Origin: Neomoorella sulfitireducens
Lineage (GTDB): Bacteria; Bacillota; DSM-521; Neomoorellales; Neomoorellaceae
Assembly: GCF_024733845.1 (NCBI RefSeq)
Contig: NZ_JANRHG010000016.1
Coordinates: 1-60,249 of the forward strand
Length of the DNA stretch: 60,249 nt
Direction of reading: 5' to 3'
Position numbers and translations under genes: made by a program. The notes under the pieces were generated by a model, which saw nothing but the letters and a program-made list of their open reading frames with translations, searched no databases and was not told the DNA's origin. Of this stretch, positions 30,082 through 39,811 are shown one piece after another. Position 1 is the stretch's first letter. Each line of letters starts with the position of its first letter.

Positions 30082-33000
30082 TTATGAAAACAAACTGAGC
30101 TGCTTGTATTGCCCTTCGGAGTCACCCTGCTTCTTCCCTGCTCTTCCGGTCCAGGGCCTCTTCTCCAGGCACTCCGGGGGTATTTCCTGCAGGAAAGGAG
30201 AGGGCCCGGAGGGTACCTTCCTGCCGGCAACGGTCCGGCTGCGGGAGGTTACCAGGATTAATAGTTCCCGCGCCCTGGTCAGGCCCACGTAAAACAGGCG
30301 GCGTTCCTCGGCCAAACTTTCTTCACCATCCAGGGTAGCACCCCCGGCCGCCGGGAACTCCCCGTAAACGTCTTCTCCCTCCCGGGCAACTGCGGGACGC
30401 TCTTTAAGGGGCAACAGCCCGTCTTCTACACCGGCAATAAAGACCACGGGAAACTCTAAACCCTTGGCTGCGTGGAGGGTCATCAGGCTCACTGCCTCGG
30501 GGCTGGTAACATTACTGCCCCAGCGCTCATGGTCCCCTTCCTCCGCCAGGACGATCCCCCGCAAGAAAGCCCGGAGATCGTCAAAACGCGCCGCCACCCG
30601 CAACAGGCGGGCCATGCCGGCTACTTCCTGGAGGTTATGCTCCTCAATCCAGCGGGCCAGGAAGCGAACCGGGGGTTCCGCAAGCATTGCCGCCCTCCAG
30701 GTCGCCACGGCATTCCTGAAGGCCTGCAAACCCTTCCCGGCCGCCCCGGTGACCTCGCCTGTCGTTAACCTTTCTATGGCCTGCCAGGCCGAACAATGCA
30801 TTTGCCCGGCCGTCTCCCGCACCAGGGCGATGGTTCTTTTATCCCGGCCAAAGGGGCCACTGGTGAGGCTCCGGTAAACGTGGAAATCGTCTTCAGGGTC
30901 AAGCAGGCACCGGCAAAAGGCCAGGGCCTCCCGTACCGGCCGGTCTTCCAGGAAGCTTTCGCGACCTACCAGCCGGTAGGGTATCCCCTCCTTCAGGAAA
31001 CATTCTTCCAGGGCCTCCAGCTGGCGACCCGTCCGGGCCAGGATGGCTATATCGGCAAAGCCGAGGCCTTCCCCTTCCCCTTCCGCAGGGACAGCCGCCG
31101 CTACCATTCTTTCCTGGCCGTGGGCCTGGAGCATGGTCATGCCGCCCACCAGGCGGCCGATCTCCCTGGCAATGGCAATGCCCGCGGCCGTCTCGCCGGG
31201 GACCTCCAGGTGCAGGACCGGCGGGCCCTCTTTCCGGGTAGCCACCGGCCCTGGAGTCCCGTTCAACCGGGTATTGCCGCCGGCATTTTGCGGGCAAGGC
31301 TTAATGATTTCAGGCAGGGGTTCCCCGCCGGTCTTATAATTATGGGCGATTACGGCCGCAGCTGCCCGGAGGATGGTGGGCGTGGAGCGATAATTACGGG
31401 TCAGCCGGAAAACCCGTGCCGCCGGGAAGTCTTCCCGGAGCTGCCGGAAAAAGCGGTTGCTAGCCCCGCGGAAGCCGTAAATGGCCTGGTCGGGATCGCC
31501 GATGACAAAAAGATTGCTGCCGTCACCGGACCAGAGCCTGATCAGCCGGTACTGGAGCGGGTTAACATCCTGGAATTCGTCAACGAGGAGGTGGCTGAAC
31601 CGGGAAAAAAGCCTTATAGCCCCCGGGGCGTCCTCCCCGGTAGCCCTCATCTCCTCCAGCATATCAACCGCCTGGAGCAGGAGATCGTCGTAGTCCAGGA
31701 CACCGTATGCGGCCAGCCGTTTCTGGTAGGCACTGTAAAGAGGCCGCAGGTCTTCCGGGACGCCCGGTGATGAAGGAAGGATACCCTGGCTTTTAAGGAG
31801 GGAAATCTGCCGCTGCAGTTTCAGGGCCCGGCGCGAACCGGCCTTTTCCCCTTCCTGCAGGATTTCTGCCAGGATGCTCCTGGCGTCGATCTCATCGAGG
31901 ACGATGGGCTCCTCGCGGCCGTGGAAAGCCGGGGGCGGTACCCGTTGTCCCCGGTGACACCGCAGCAGGTCCAGGCAGATACTGTGAAAGGTACCGATGG
32001 TTAAATCATCAATTGCCCCGCCCGCTCCCAGCAGTTCAACCACGCGCTGCCGGATCTCGGCTGCTGCTTTATTGGTAAAGGTGACGGCTGTTATCCGGGC
32101 GGGAGAAACGCCACGTGCGCCGATCAAATGGGCCAGGCGATAGACCAGGGTCCGCGTCTTGCCCGTACCCGGCCCGGCCAGGACAATTACCGGGCCTCCT
32201 GTCGCGGTAACCGCCACTCGCTGCTCTTCGTTGAGGCCGTCCAAGATACGGGCCGGGGCTGCCGTTACCTCGCCTTCCCCGTCACCCGCAGTCCCTGCCC
32301 GCTCCCGGCATGCTGCCGTGGCCGCATCTTTTCCCTTCCCAGTGCTGGCGATTTTACCCGGCAGTCCTTCTTTATCCTCCCCGGGACTTACCGGCCGGCG
32401 AACGCTCCCGGCTATATCTTTATCCTCGAATTCTATCCAAAAGCCTTCCCGGCAGGAAATACCGGCCGCCTTACCTGCAATCTCCCCGGTCTCTTCGAAC
32501 AGGCCGGGCTGCCCGGTAAAATGCTCCCTTTCCCCCGGCCGTACCAGGATTATTTTACCGTACTCGCCGTCAAAGCCCGGGCAGGTTTCCACCTCACCGG
32601 CACGCATGCGCCGTACAGCTTCGGCCACCGTAGCCCCGGCCACCCGGGTGATGGCGTCCAGGGGTGCCTGCCGCAGTACGGCCAGTTCCGTCCCCAGGCG
32701 GTGAAGCAAATCAAAATAAAGGGCGGTGACTTTTTTAGAAGACACCCCTACCCCCAGGGCCGACGCCAGTACCTCCGGCAGGGGGACCAGGCTCTCGAAA
32801 GGACGGGCGCCCTCCGGGCGAAAACCCTCTTCCCGGTCGGCCAGCTCCTCGACCCGGTGCAGGACTCCCACCGTCACCTTGCGGCCACAAGCCGGGCATA
32901 TCCCCCCTGCCGCCCGCGTCCGGGCCGGCGGCCAGCAGATGCCGCAGGCGCGATGGCCGTCATAGTGATACTTGCCTTCTTCCGGGAAGAACTCCAGGGT

Positions 33001-33846
33001 TCCCAGGAAACCGGCTCCATCTCGTTCCTGCAGGGTCCTGCGGATGGCCGGGTAGGAAAGCCCCGTGGCTAAGATATTGGCCTCCCTGGCAAGATACCGG
33101 GGAGAATGAGCATCGGAATTGGAAACCAGGGTGAGGCGGTCCAGGGCGGAAAGGCGCCAGTTCATGGGCGGGTCGGAAGAAAGGCCCGTTTCCACAGCGC
33201 TGACGTAGCCGGCCAGGTCTTCAAAACACTCTTCCATCCTGTCAAACCCGGAACTGGCCCCGAAGAGGGAGAAATGGGGAGTCCAGATATGGGCCGGGAT
33301 AAAGACTGCTTCCGGGCATACCTCCAGGGTAATCTCCAGGAGATGGCGGCTGTCCAATCCCAGGATCGGGCGGCCGTCGGCATGAAGGTTGCCCCCGCCT
33401 GCCTCCAGGCGGCGGCTGAGGGCTTCCGCCGCTTCCAGGTGAGGGAGAAGGATGAGATGATGGACTTTGCGGGTACGGCCGCCTTTTTTATAAATGCAGC
33501 TGATTTCCCCGCTGATGATGAAACGTACTACCGGGCGCCCGTCCCCGTCAATAAAATCCGGGGGCGCGTCTCCACCCTTAAACCGGGCGGTCGTATGTAT
33601 ACCGGCAAACATATCTTCCCCTGCAGCCCGGCAGTAATCCTTTTTCAGGCGGTAAAGGCCCTCCTCCGCCGGCTCCAGCTTATCCCGCAGTTCCTCCCGC
33701 CACCCGGGATGGGTAAAATCACCGCTGCCAACCAGGGTAACACCTTTATAAAGGGCCCAGCGGTAATAATTCTCCGGGGTGGCATCTTTGCTGGTGGCCC
33801 GGGAATAATGGGAATGGACGTGGAAGTCGGCGATAAACGGCAACAT
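30082..33846 (-). CDS. EndoQ-type PHP nuclease fused to a UvrD-like SF1 helicase
   Basis: 1254 residues. Residues 1-450 match endonuclease Q: metal ligands DFHVHSHYS (D7, H9, H11), SGEIS (E114), AHIWTP, SNSDAH (244-247) and a zinc finger C301-x2-C304...C317-x2-C320. After an 85-residue low-complexity linker comes a complete UvrD/PcrA helicase: Walker A GPGTGKT (558-564), TFTNKAAAEI, DEFQD (756-760), GDPDQAIYGFRG, LTRNYRST, TLHAAKGLEFPVVF and YVGLTRA. QPGLF (446-450) closes the nuclease and QLSLF (1249-1253) closes the protein; QLSLF is the canonical beta-clamp motif. EndoQ nicks 5' of deaminated bases; the fusion suggests nicking coupled to unwinding at the sliding clamp. Confidence 0.93.
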   Translation of the reverse strand: MLPFIADFHVHSHYSRATSKDATPENYYRWALYKGVTLVGSGDFTHPGWREELRDKLEPAEEGLYRLKKDYCRAAGEDMFAGIHTTARFKGGDAPPDFIDGDGRPVVRFIISGEISCIYKKGGRTRKVHHLILLPHLEAAEALSRRLEAGGGNLHADGRPILGLDSRHLLEITLEVCPEAVFIPAHIWTPHFSLFGASSGFDRMEECFEDLAGYVSAVETGLSSDPPMNWRLSALDRLTLVSNSDAHSPRYLAREANILATGLSYPAIRRTLQERDGAGFLGTLEFFPEEGKYHYDGHRACGICWPPARTRAAGGICPACGRKVTVGVLHRVEELADREEGFRPEGARPFESLVPLPEVLASALGVGVSSKKVTALYFDLLHRLGTELAVLRQAPLDAITRVAGATVAEAVRRMRAGEVETCPGFDGEYGKIILVRPGEREHFTGQPGLFEETGEIAGKAAGISCREGFWIEFEDKDIAGSVRRPVSPGEDKEGLPGKIASTGKGKDAATAACRERAGTAGDGEGEVTAAPARILDGLNEEQRVAVTATGGPVIVLAGPGTGKTRTLVYRLAHLIGARGVSPARITAVTFTNKAAAEIRQRVVELLGAGGAIDDLTIGTFHSICLDLLRCHRGQRVPPPAFHGREEPIVLDEIDARSILAEILQEGEKAGSRRALKLQRQISLLKSQGILPSSPGVPEDLRPLYSAYQKRLAAYGVLDYDDLLLQAVDMLEEMRATGEDAPGAIRLFSRFSHLLVDEFQDVNPLQYRLIRLWSGDGSNLFVIGDPDQAIYGFRGASNRFFRQLREDFPAARVFRLTRNYRSTPTILRAAAAVIAHNYKTGGEPLPEIIKPCPQNAGGNTRLNGTPGPVATRKEGPPVLHLEVPGETAAGIAIAREIGRLVGGMTMLQAHGQERMVAAAVPAEGEGEGLGFADIAILARTGRQLEALEECFLKEGIPYRLVGRESFLEDRPVREALAFCRCLLDPEDDFHVYRSLTSGPFGRDKRTIALVRETAGQMHCSAWQAIERLTTGEVTGAAGKGLQAFRNAVATWRAAMLAEPPVRFLARWIEEHNLQEVAGMARLLRVAARFDDLRAFLRGIVLAEEGDHERWGSNVTSPEAVSLMTLHAAKGLEFPVVFIAGVEDGLLPLKERPAVAREGEDVYGEFPAAGGATLDGEESLAEERRLFYVGLTRARELLILVTSRSRTVAGRKVPSGPSPFLQEIPPECLEKRPWTGRAGKKQGDSEGQYKQLSLFS

Positions 33847-33895
33847 TGAACAAGCTACCCCTTAGTCAGGATGAAATTTTTTACCGGGCAAGTTG

Positions 33896-33930
33896 TTGCC
33901 GGCATCACTTACTAATCGTATAATAGTAAG
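33896..33930 (+). promoter_or_regulatory. Promoter and operator of the toxin-antitoxin operon
   Basis: TTGCCG (33896-33901) and TATAAT (33919-33924) are 17 nt apart. An inverted repeat CTTACTA (33908-33914) / TAGTAAG (33924-33930) straddles the -10, as expected for autorepression by an AbrB-type antitoxin. Confidence 0.7.
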
Positions 33931-33956
33931 TAAAATAACGATCTGGAGGAAATGAA

Positions 33957-34214
33957 ATGGATCATGCCATCGTAAAAGTTTCCAGTAAGCACCAGATAAC
34001 GCTACCTGCTGCCATTTATAAAAAGCTTGGTATCCAGCCGGGACAAAAATTATTGCTGGAAGTACATGGAGACAAGCTCGTTATCTGGCCCAAAACTAAA
34101 AGCTACACGGAATTGTTAGCCGGGTCATTAAAAGGTATCTACGGCCAGACTAAAGAAGAGATAGACGACTATGTCAGGAAGGAACGCGAATCATGGGAAA
34201 AGACGCCTTTTTAA
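33957..34214 (+). CDS. AbrB/SpoVT-domain antitoxin
   Basis: 85 residues; GGAGGA upstream. The N-terminal swapped-hairpin DNA-binding domain is clear: VKVSSKHQITLPAAIYKKLGIQPGQKLLLEV. The C-terminal helix (EEIDDYVRKERESWEK) should wrap the PIN toxin. It overlaps the toxin gene by 22 nt, typical for a type II toxin-antitoxin pair. It probably represses its own promoter via the inverted repeat at 33908-33930. Confidence 0.9.
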   Translation: MDHAIVKVSSKHQITLPAAIYKKLGIQPGQKLLLEVHGDKLVIWPKTKSYTELLAGSLKGIYGQTKEEIDDYVRKERESWEKTPF

Positions 34215-34666
34215 ACAAGATCGCCGGTTTCCAGCGCTTGCTCCTCGATACAAATACCATTATCTATTTCTTGCAGGGTATTAGCCCTTTCAATACTATC
34301 TTAAACCCTTTATTCGGTCTTTTTGAACAAAAAAATCTGGAAGCTGTCATCTCGGTAATTACTGAAACGGAACTACTGGTTGGTCCTCTAAAGGCTGGTA
34401 ATCAAGAAGCGGTTACTATGGTAAAACTATTCCTGCACGAATTTCCAGGCCTCAAGGTAATCCCTGTTTCGCGCCAGGTTGGCCAGATGGCAGCAGCCAT
34501 CCGGGCAAAAACAAACTTGCGTCTTCCTGACGCCCTTATTATTGCCACAGCAAAAGCATCCGGGTGCGGGGCAATTATCGGAAATGATCATACCTGGTCT
34601 AAAATTAATACACCGGTAGCGGCTATGCCGGAAGTAATTCTACTGGACCTCTATGTCGATGGTTGA
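34193..34666 (+). CDS. PIN-domain toxin (VapC-like)
   Basis: 157 residues. Acidic active-site residues of a PIN ribonuclease are visible: LLLDTNTIIYFL, TETELL, LPDALIIATA and GNDHTW. It likely cleaves RNA when freed from the AbrB-type antitoxin; the target is unknown. It ends 45 nt before the convergent uvrB end. It is AT-richer than the surrounding repair genes, consistent with a mobile toxin-antitoxin pair. Confidence 0.88.
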   Translation: MGKDAFLNKIAGFQRLLLDTNTIIYFLQGISPFNTILNPLFGLFEQKNLEAVISVITETELLVGPLKAGNQEAVTMVKLFLHEFPGLKVIPVSRQVGQMAAAIRAKTNLRLPDALIIATAKASGCGAIIGNDHTWSKINTPVAAMPEVILLDLYVDG

Positions 34667-34711
34667 TGACACCTTGCCCTGCCCTGCGCGGGATGCGGCA
34701 GCGCGCTCAAT

Positions 34712-36700
34712 TTACCCGGCTTGTAGCCGCAGTTCCAGGATGGCGTCCCGCAATTCAGCAGCCCGCTCGAATTCCAGCCGTTTGGCTGCTTCCCGCATTT
34801 CCTTCTCCAGCCGGCTGATAAGTGCTTGCAGCTCCCGTTTATTATAGCGTTTCTTTTCATTAAGCCGGGATTGGCCTGCCCGGTACCCGGCTGTATCCTC
34901 GGCCACTGCTGTATCAATAATATCCCGCACCGGTTTGCTGACGGTCCGGGGGGTAATGCCGTGCCGGCAATTGTATTCTACCTGCACCCGGCGCCGGCGA
35001 TTGGTCTCATCGATGGCCCGGCGCATTGATTCGGTGACCGTATCGGCATACATGATGACCTGGCCGTTGACGTTACGGGCAGCCCGGCCGATGGTCTGGA
35101 TGAGGGATCGTTCCGAACGCAGGAAACCTTCCTTGTCGGCGTCCAGGATAGCCACCAGGGAAACCTCCGGCAGGTCCAATCCTTCCCGCAAAAGGTTAAT
35201 CCCCACCAGGACGTCAAAAACCCCCAGCCGCAGGTCGCGGATGATCTCCATCCGTTCAATAGCCCCGATATCGGAATGCATGTAACGCACCTTGATCCCG
35301 AGTTCCCGCAGGTAATCGGTCAGGTCCTCGGCCATGCGCTTGGTCAGGGTCGTCACCAGGACGCGCTCATTTCTACCCACCCGCTTGTTGATCTCGCTCA
35401 CCAGGTCGTCAATCTGGCCCTTCACCGGGCGTACCAGGACCTCGGGGTCTACCAGGCCGGTGGGCCTGATGATCTGCTCCACCACCTGCCGGGAGTGTTC
35501 CAGTTCATAGGGACCCGGTGTGGCCGAAACGAAGATAACCTGGTTGATATGCCGGCAGAATTCCTCAAAGGTCAGGGGCCGGTTGTCCAGGGCCGAAGGC
35601 AGGCGGAAGCCGTATTCCACCAGGGTTTTTTTACGGGAAAGGTCGCCTTCATACATGCCCCCGATCTGGGGTACGGTGATGTGGGACTCGTCGATGAACA
35701 GCAAGAAATCACCGGGAAAATAATCGAGGAGAGTGTAGGGCGGCTCCCCGGGCGCCCGGCCGGTCAGGTGGCGGGAATAATTTTCAATTCCCTTGCAAAA
35801 ACCCACTTCCCGCATCATCTCCAGGTCATAGCGGGTCCGCTGTTCCAGGCGCTGGGCCTCCAAAAGCTTCCCCTGCCGCCTGAGTTCCTGCAGGCGTTCT
35901 TCCAGCTCGGCTTCAATGCTTTTTAAGGCCCGCTCCATCTTGCCTTCTTCCACCACATAGTGGCTGGCCGGGAAGATGGCCACATGCCGGCGCCGGGCCA
36001 GGATTTCTCCCGTCAGGGTATCGATTTCCAGCAGGCGTTCGATTTCATCGCCGAACATTTCCACCCGCACGGCCCTCTCATGGTAGGAGGCCGGGAAAAT
36101 CTCGATGACGTCGCCGTGGACGCGGAAGGTACCCCGCTTGAAGTCATAATCGTTGCGGCTGTACTGGATGTCCACCAGTTTTCGTATAATGGCGTCCCGG
36201 TCGTACTCCTGGCCCTCCCGCAAAGAAAGCATCAGCGTGCTGTAGTCTTCCGGCGAGCCCAGGCCGTAGATGCAGGAGACGCTGGCCACAATGATGACGT
36301 CCCGCCGCTCAAAAAGGGCGGCCGTGGCCGAGTGGCGCAGCTTGTCGATCTCGTCGTTGATGGAGCTGTCTTTTTCTATATAGGTATCCGTCTGGGGCAC
36401 GTAGGCCTCCGGCTGGTAGTAGTCGTAGTAACTGACAAAATACTCCACGGCGTTGTCGGGGAAAAACTCTTTGAACTCGCCGCAGAGCTGGGCCGCCAGG
36501 GTCTTGTTGGGAGCCAGGACCAGGGTGGGCCGCTGCACGGCCTGGATGACCTGGGCCATGGTATAGGTCTTGCCCGTGCCAGTAGCGCCCAGCAGGGTCT
36601 GGTGGGAGTAACCCTTCTGCAAACCTTCCACCAGGGCGGCAATGGCCTGCGGCTGGTCGCCGCTGGGCCGGTAATCGGACTTCAGGACAAAGGGCGGCAT
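34712..36700 (-). CDS. uvrB: UvrABC system protein B
   Basis: 662 residues. Walker [16 protein letters not shown], the beta-hairpin [25 protein letters not shown] motif [11 protein letters not shown], helicase motifs [20 protein letters not shown] and QTIGRAARN, and the C-terminal UvrC-binding helix ([26 protein letters not shown]). It is the damage-verifying helicase-like subunit of excision repair. It is monocistronic, separate from uvrA-uvrC. Confidence 0.98.
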   Translation of the reverse strand: MPPFVLKSDYRPSGDQPQAIAALVEGLQKGYSHQTLLGATGTGKTYTMAQVIQAVQRPTLVLAPNKTLAAQLCGEFKEFFPDNAVEYFVSYYDYYQPEAYVPQTDTYIEKDSSINDEIDKLRHSATAALFERRDVIIVASVSCIYGLGSPEDYSTLMLSLREGQEYDRDAIIRKLVDIQYSRNDYDFKRGTFRVHGDVIEIFPASYHERAVRVEMFGDEIERLLEIDTLTGEILARRRHVAIFPASHYVVEEGKMERALKSIEAELEERLQELRRQGKLLEAQRLEQRTRYDLEMMREVGFCKGIENYSRHLTGRAPGEPPYTLLDYFPGDFLLFIDESHITVPQIGGMYEGDLSRKKTLVEYGFRLPSALDNRPLTFEEFCRHINQVIFVSATPGPYELEHSRQVVEQIIRPTGLVDPEVLVRPVKGQIDDLVSEINKRVGRNERVLVTTLTKRMAEDLTDYLRELGIKVRYMHSDIGAIERMEIIRDLRLGVFDVLVGINLLREGLDLPEVSLVAILDADKEGFLRSERSLIQTIGRAARNVNGQVIMYADTVTESMRRAIDETNRRRRVQVEYNCRHGITPRTVSKPVRDIIDTAVAEDTAGYRAGQSRLNEKKRYNKRELQALISRLEKEMREAAKRLEFERAAELRDAILELRLQAG

Positions 36701-36723
36701 GGCGCTTCCCCCTTCCGGGAGCT

Positions 36724-36761
36724 ATTATATCACAACGGCCCGGGGTATACTACCCGGGCCG
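36724..36761 (-). promoter_or_regulatory. uvrB promoter with overlapping palindrome
   Basis: TATAAT (36724-36729) lies about 24 nt from the uvrB start. Just upstream, CGGCCCGGG (36736-36744) and CCCGGGCCG (53 to 61 of the same line, 36753-36761) form a palindrome covering the -35 position, so it may be an operator or the end hairpin of the rtcB transcript. Confidence 0.5.
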
Positions 36762-36877
36762 ATCTTACAGGATCGACGGCATGCTGTGACAGTTATTTTT
36801 AGCCTTCATAAGAGGCTGCCAGGATTATCCCATTCCGGCTTGCATATCCCGTAGCCGGTACTTTATAGTAATTTTGC

Positions 36878-38311
36878 TCAAGCCTCATCCCCTTCACCCT
36901 TCAGCACCCCCAGGGGCCGCAGCCTGGCCACCGGTAGCGTCAGCCCGGCTTCCGCCAGGGTGGCGACAACCTCATCGATATCTTTATAGGCCAGGGGGGC
37001 TTCGTCCTTTAGAAACTTGACATCCCGGGCTATAACCACAACGCCGCCCAGCTGGTCCAGGACGTCCTCCCGGGAAAACTCCTGCCGGGCCCTCTTGCGG
37101 GACATGACCCGGCCGGCGCCGTGGTTGACGGAACAGAAGGTTTTTGTTATCGCTTCCGTTCCTACCACGACATAGGAGGCGGTCCCCATGCTGCCCGGGA
37201 TAATCGCCGGGTGCCCGGTGGCCAGGTAACAACCGGGGTTGTCCCTGTGCCCTGCGGGCAGGGCCCGGGTGGCGCCCTTGCGGTGGACCAGGAGCCACCT
37301 TGTGCCGTGCTTCTCCTTTTTGGCGATGTTATGGGCCACATCGTAGAGAAGGTCCAGGCCCAGTTCCTTCTCCGGTTTCTTGAAAACTTCCACAAAGGCC
37401 TCCCGGACGAAGTGGGTGATGAGCTGGCGGTTGGCAAAGGCGTAATTGGCGGCCAGGGCCATGGCCCTGAGGTAATCCTGCCCGTCCTTCGAGGCAATGG
37501 GCGCGCAGGCCAGGCCTTTGACCGGCGCCCGGCTGCCGTTTCGCTCCGCGTTGGCCCACATGCGGTTGCTGTAGTCGGTGCAGATCTGGTGGCCCAGGCC
37601 CCGGCTGCCGGTATGGATCAGGACGTAGAGGTGGTCTTTCTGGAGGCCGAACCCGCCGGCCAGGTCTTTCTCAAGGACGGCCGCCACCTCGCCGATTTCT
37701 ACAAAGTGATTGCCCCCGCCGATGGTGGCCAGCTGGTCGGCCCGCTCCCGCGCCTCTTTACTCGCAGCGGCAACACCTGCCCCGGGCAGGCAGCCGCCGT
37801 CCTCTATCCGCTCACCATCTTCCCGGCGGCCGAAGCCTTCCCGGATGAAGAAACCTGCACCACCGGCGGCAACAGCTTCCAGATTAACACGGCGCAGTTC
37901 TTTATCACGGCTGGCACACCCCACGCCCGCCGGTACCAGCCGGGCAATTGTCGCCAGCAGCCGGCCTATCATATTGCTATCTACACCCGCAGCCGGGATT
38001 CGCGTAGTCAACAGCCGCACGCCGCAGTTGATGTCCATTCCCACCGCCCCGGCGGAAACGACGCCTTGCTCGTAATCGACGGCCATAACCCCGCCGATAG
38101 GCAGGCCGTAGCCGGTGTGGATGTCGGGCATGCCGATGACGGGCCCGACCACCCCCGGTAAAAGGGAGGCATTATATAGCTGTTCAAGGGCCTCATTTTC
38201 GGTAAAGGAGGCCCTGAGTTTTTCACTCAGGTAAACATGAATCGCTACCGGGCCGTCTCCAGCCCGGTAAATATAGCAGTTTTTGGCCACCAGTTGTAGC
38301 TTTCCCGCCAT
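36878..38311 (-). CDS. rtcB: RNA-splicing ligase RtcB
   Basis: 477 residues from ATG 38311 (GAGAGGAATCAT upstream). It joins RNA 2',3'-cyclic phosphate and 5'-OH ends using GTP and Mn2+. Key motifs: GMPDIHTGYGLPIGG, the metal Cys in GMDINCGVRLL, GGGNHFVEIGEV, HTGSRGLGHQ, and the guanylylated His in FCSVNHGAGRVMSRKRA. Full length. It has no obvious operon partner such as archease in the window. Confidence 0.95.
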   Translation of the reverse strand: MAGKLQLVAKNCYIYRAGDGPVAIHVYLSEKLRASFTENEALEQLYNASLLPGVVGPVIGMPDIHTGYGLPIGGVMAVDYEQGVVSAGAVGMDINCGVRLLTTRIPAAGVDSNMIGRLLATIARLVPAGVGCASRDKELRRVNLEAVAAGGAGFFIREGFGRREDGERIEDGGCLPGAGVAAASKEARERADQLATIGGGNHFVEIGEVAAVLEKDLAGGFGLQKDHLYVLIHTGSRGLGHQICTDYSNRMWANAERNGSRAPVKGLACAPIASKDGQDYLRAMALAANYAFANRQLITHFVREAFVEVFKKPEKELGLDLLYDVAHNIAKKEKHGTRWLLVHRKGATRALPAGHRDNPGCYLATGHPAIIPGSMGTASYVVVGTEAITKTFCSVNHGAGRVMSRKRARQEFSREDVLDQLGGVVVIARDVKFLKDEAPLAYKDIDEVVATLAEAGLTLPVARLRPLGVLKGEGDEA

Positions 38312-38526
38312 ATGATTCCTCTCCAGAAAACAGCTATTCTTTCGCCGGGTTTCCAGTCCCGTACCAGACCCGGTGGTAACTCCTATCTTAGTCCTATCAG
38401 TAATTTGCAAGCCAGCTCCCGGGTATACCGGCGTATACCAGCCTGAAGACAATTCTCTTACTCCAGAGCTGGCCTCCTGTTAAGAGCAAAAGGCCGCTCC
38501 CGTGCCCGGTTAACCCGGGCAGGCCA

Positions 38527-39084
38527 TTATTCAACCACCTGGAGCCCCAGGACCCCGCGCATCTGGTCCAGGGCCCAGCGGTGCGCCCCGGCATCAAAAG
38601 AAGCCGTACCTGCTGCCAGGACGCGGACGGGTATATCGCGGTTGGCCAGTTCTTCCGCCGTAAAAAAGCAGCAAATGTTGGTACATACGCCCACCAGGTC
38701 GACCTGGCTCACCTTTTCCATCGAGCTGCCCGGCGCCAGCCCCAGCCAGGCATCTAAATCAGTGTTGTAGAAAGCACTGTAACGGCTCTTTTTAAGCAGT
38801 TTAACCTGCCCCGTCCCCTCATAAGGGGCGATCAGGGCCCGCAACTCGGGAATCAGGTCCTGGCCGGGGGTTCCATCCAAACAATGGGGCGGGAATTTTT
38901 GAAATTCGGCATCACCGGGGGCATGGGTATCAAGGGTAAAAAGCACTTCCTGCCCCCGGGACAGGGCTTCTTTCACTTTGCCTGTTATGAAAGGTATTAT
39001 TTCCCTGGCAGCAGGAAAACTTAACGCCCCGCCTCCGGCGACAAAATCGTTTTGCATGTCGATAACGAAAAGGACCTGACGCAT
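38527..39084 (-). CDS. Nicotinamidase/isochorismatase-family hydrolase
   Basis: 185 residues. Catalytic triad candidates D9 (FVIDMQNDF), K99 (KKSRYSAF) and C134 (GVCTNICC); metal ligands D52 and H54 (LDTHAP) and FPPHCLDGTPGQDL match nicotinamidases better than other cysteine hydrolases. It would deamidate nicotinamide in NAD salvage. An inverted repeat sits on its -10 element. Confidence 0.85.
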   Translation of the reverse strand: MRQVLFVIDMQNDFVAGGGALSFPAAREIIPFITGKVKEALSRGQEVLFTLDTHAPGDAEFQKFPPHCLDGTPGQDLIPELRALIAPYEGTGQVKLLKKSRYSAFYNTDLDAWLGLAPGSSMEKVSQVDLVGVCTNICCFFTAEELANRDIPVRVLAAGTASFDAGAHRWALDQMRGVLGLQVVE

Positions 39085-39118
39085 AGCTGGCCTCCTTTCA
39101 GATATCTAAAATAAAAAT

Positions 39119-39148
39119 GGGTGTCATGTAAATTATACCATAACACCC
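39119..39148 (-). promoter_or_regulatory. Promoter with inverted repeat before the nicotinamidase-like gene
   Basis: GGGTGTCAT (39119-39127) and ATAACACCC (39140-39148) form a 9-bp inverted repeat with one mismatch centred on TATAAT (39132-39137, minus strand), which has an extended TG. It is a candidate repressor operator. Confidence 0.5.
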
Positions 39149-39196
39149 TTAGTAGTACATTATATGATCGGTTGCCTGCTGGAACGCTGGAACACT

Positions 39197-39811
39197 TTAA
39201 ACCTTTTTTGCCGGAAAATCTTTACTGAGCTTTTTATTCAACGCCCACAGATCGCTGCGGCTGGTACTGATCGCTAGGCAGCCAATGTCTAACAGGCGCT
39301 TTACCTGTTCCTCCTTCTTAATCAGACCGCCAGCGATAATGGGTTGCGCCAGGTTACTTTTAATGTCCGCCATTATCTCCGGAATTACCGGTCCCGGTAG
39401 AATATCCAGCGCATCAGGCCTGGTCCTCCTGGTGATGTCAATCGCCCTCTTTAAGCTCCGGGAATCTTCAATAAATGTCCGCAAAACGCTAATAACCCCA
39501 GCGCTGCGGGCCGCCTCAATCAGGGATGGCTTGGTGCTGATTATGCCATCACCGCCGCACTGTTTGACGTATTCTACCGCATAGTTGTCGCTGCCTATGC
39601 CTTTGATTAACTCGACATGGATAAAGATGGCTACCTGGAATTTTTCATGCAACATTGAACAGATTTGCGCCAGATCAATAATGCTTCCAAATTGCAATGA
39701 GATTACCGCCACTGGCAGCGTTTCTATCGCCCTTAAAGCTTCCGAACTCCAGATAGCAGGTATTACAGGATAGCGCCTCAAGGTTAAAAATACGCTTTTA
39801 GCAGTAAGCAA
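39197..39811 (-). CDS. glpP: Glycerol-3-phosphate-responsive antiterminator GlpP
   Basis: 204 residues from TTG 39811, chosen for family length; the longer frame upstream is unconserved. TIM-barrel-like segments VISLQFGSIIDL, VAIFIHVELIKGIGSD, GGDGIISTKPSLIEAARSAG, LDILPGPVIPEI and PIIAGGLIKKEEQV match GlpP. With glycerol-3-phosphate bound, it lets polymerase pass terminators in glp leaders; a matching leader is at 56022-56144. Confidence 0.93.
   Translation of the reverse strand: MLTAKSVFLTLRRYPVIPAIWSSEALRAIETLPVAVISLQFGSIIDLAQICSMLHEKFQVAIFIHVELIKGIGSDNYAVEYVKQCGGDGIISTKPSLIEAARSAGVISVLRTFIEDSRSLKRAIDITRRTRPDALDILPGPVIPEIMADIKSNLAQPIIAGGLIKKEEQVKRLLDIGCLAISTSRSDLWALNKKLSKDFPAKKV

Noticed and set aside
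32128-33072. 314-codon + strand frame opposite the EndoQ part of the fusion
   Set aside because: Shadow of the GC-rich conserved gene on the other strand.
30082-33846. The EndoQ-helicase frame as two separate genes merged by a sequencing error
   Set aside because: The frame is continuous through a long linker, with no stop, no internal ribosome binding site and both domains in phase; a true fusion is simpler, though relatives should confirm.
29813-36761. LexA/SOS boxes at uvrA and uvrB
   Set aside because: Neither palindrome contains the GAAC-N4-GTTC core of the Firmicute SOS box.
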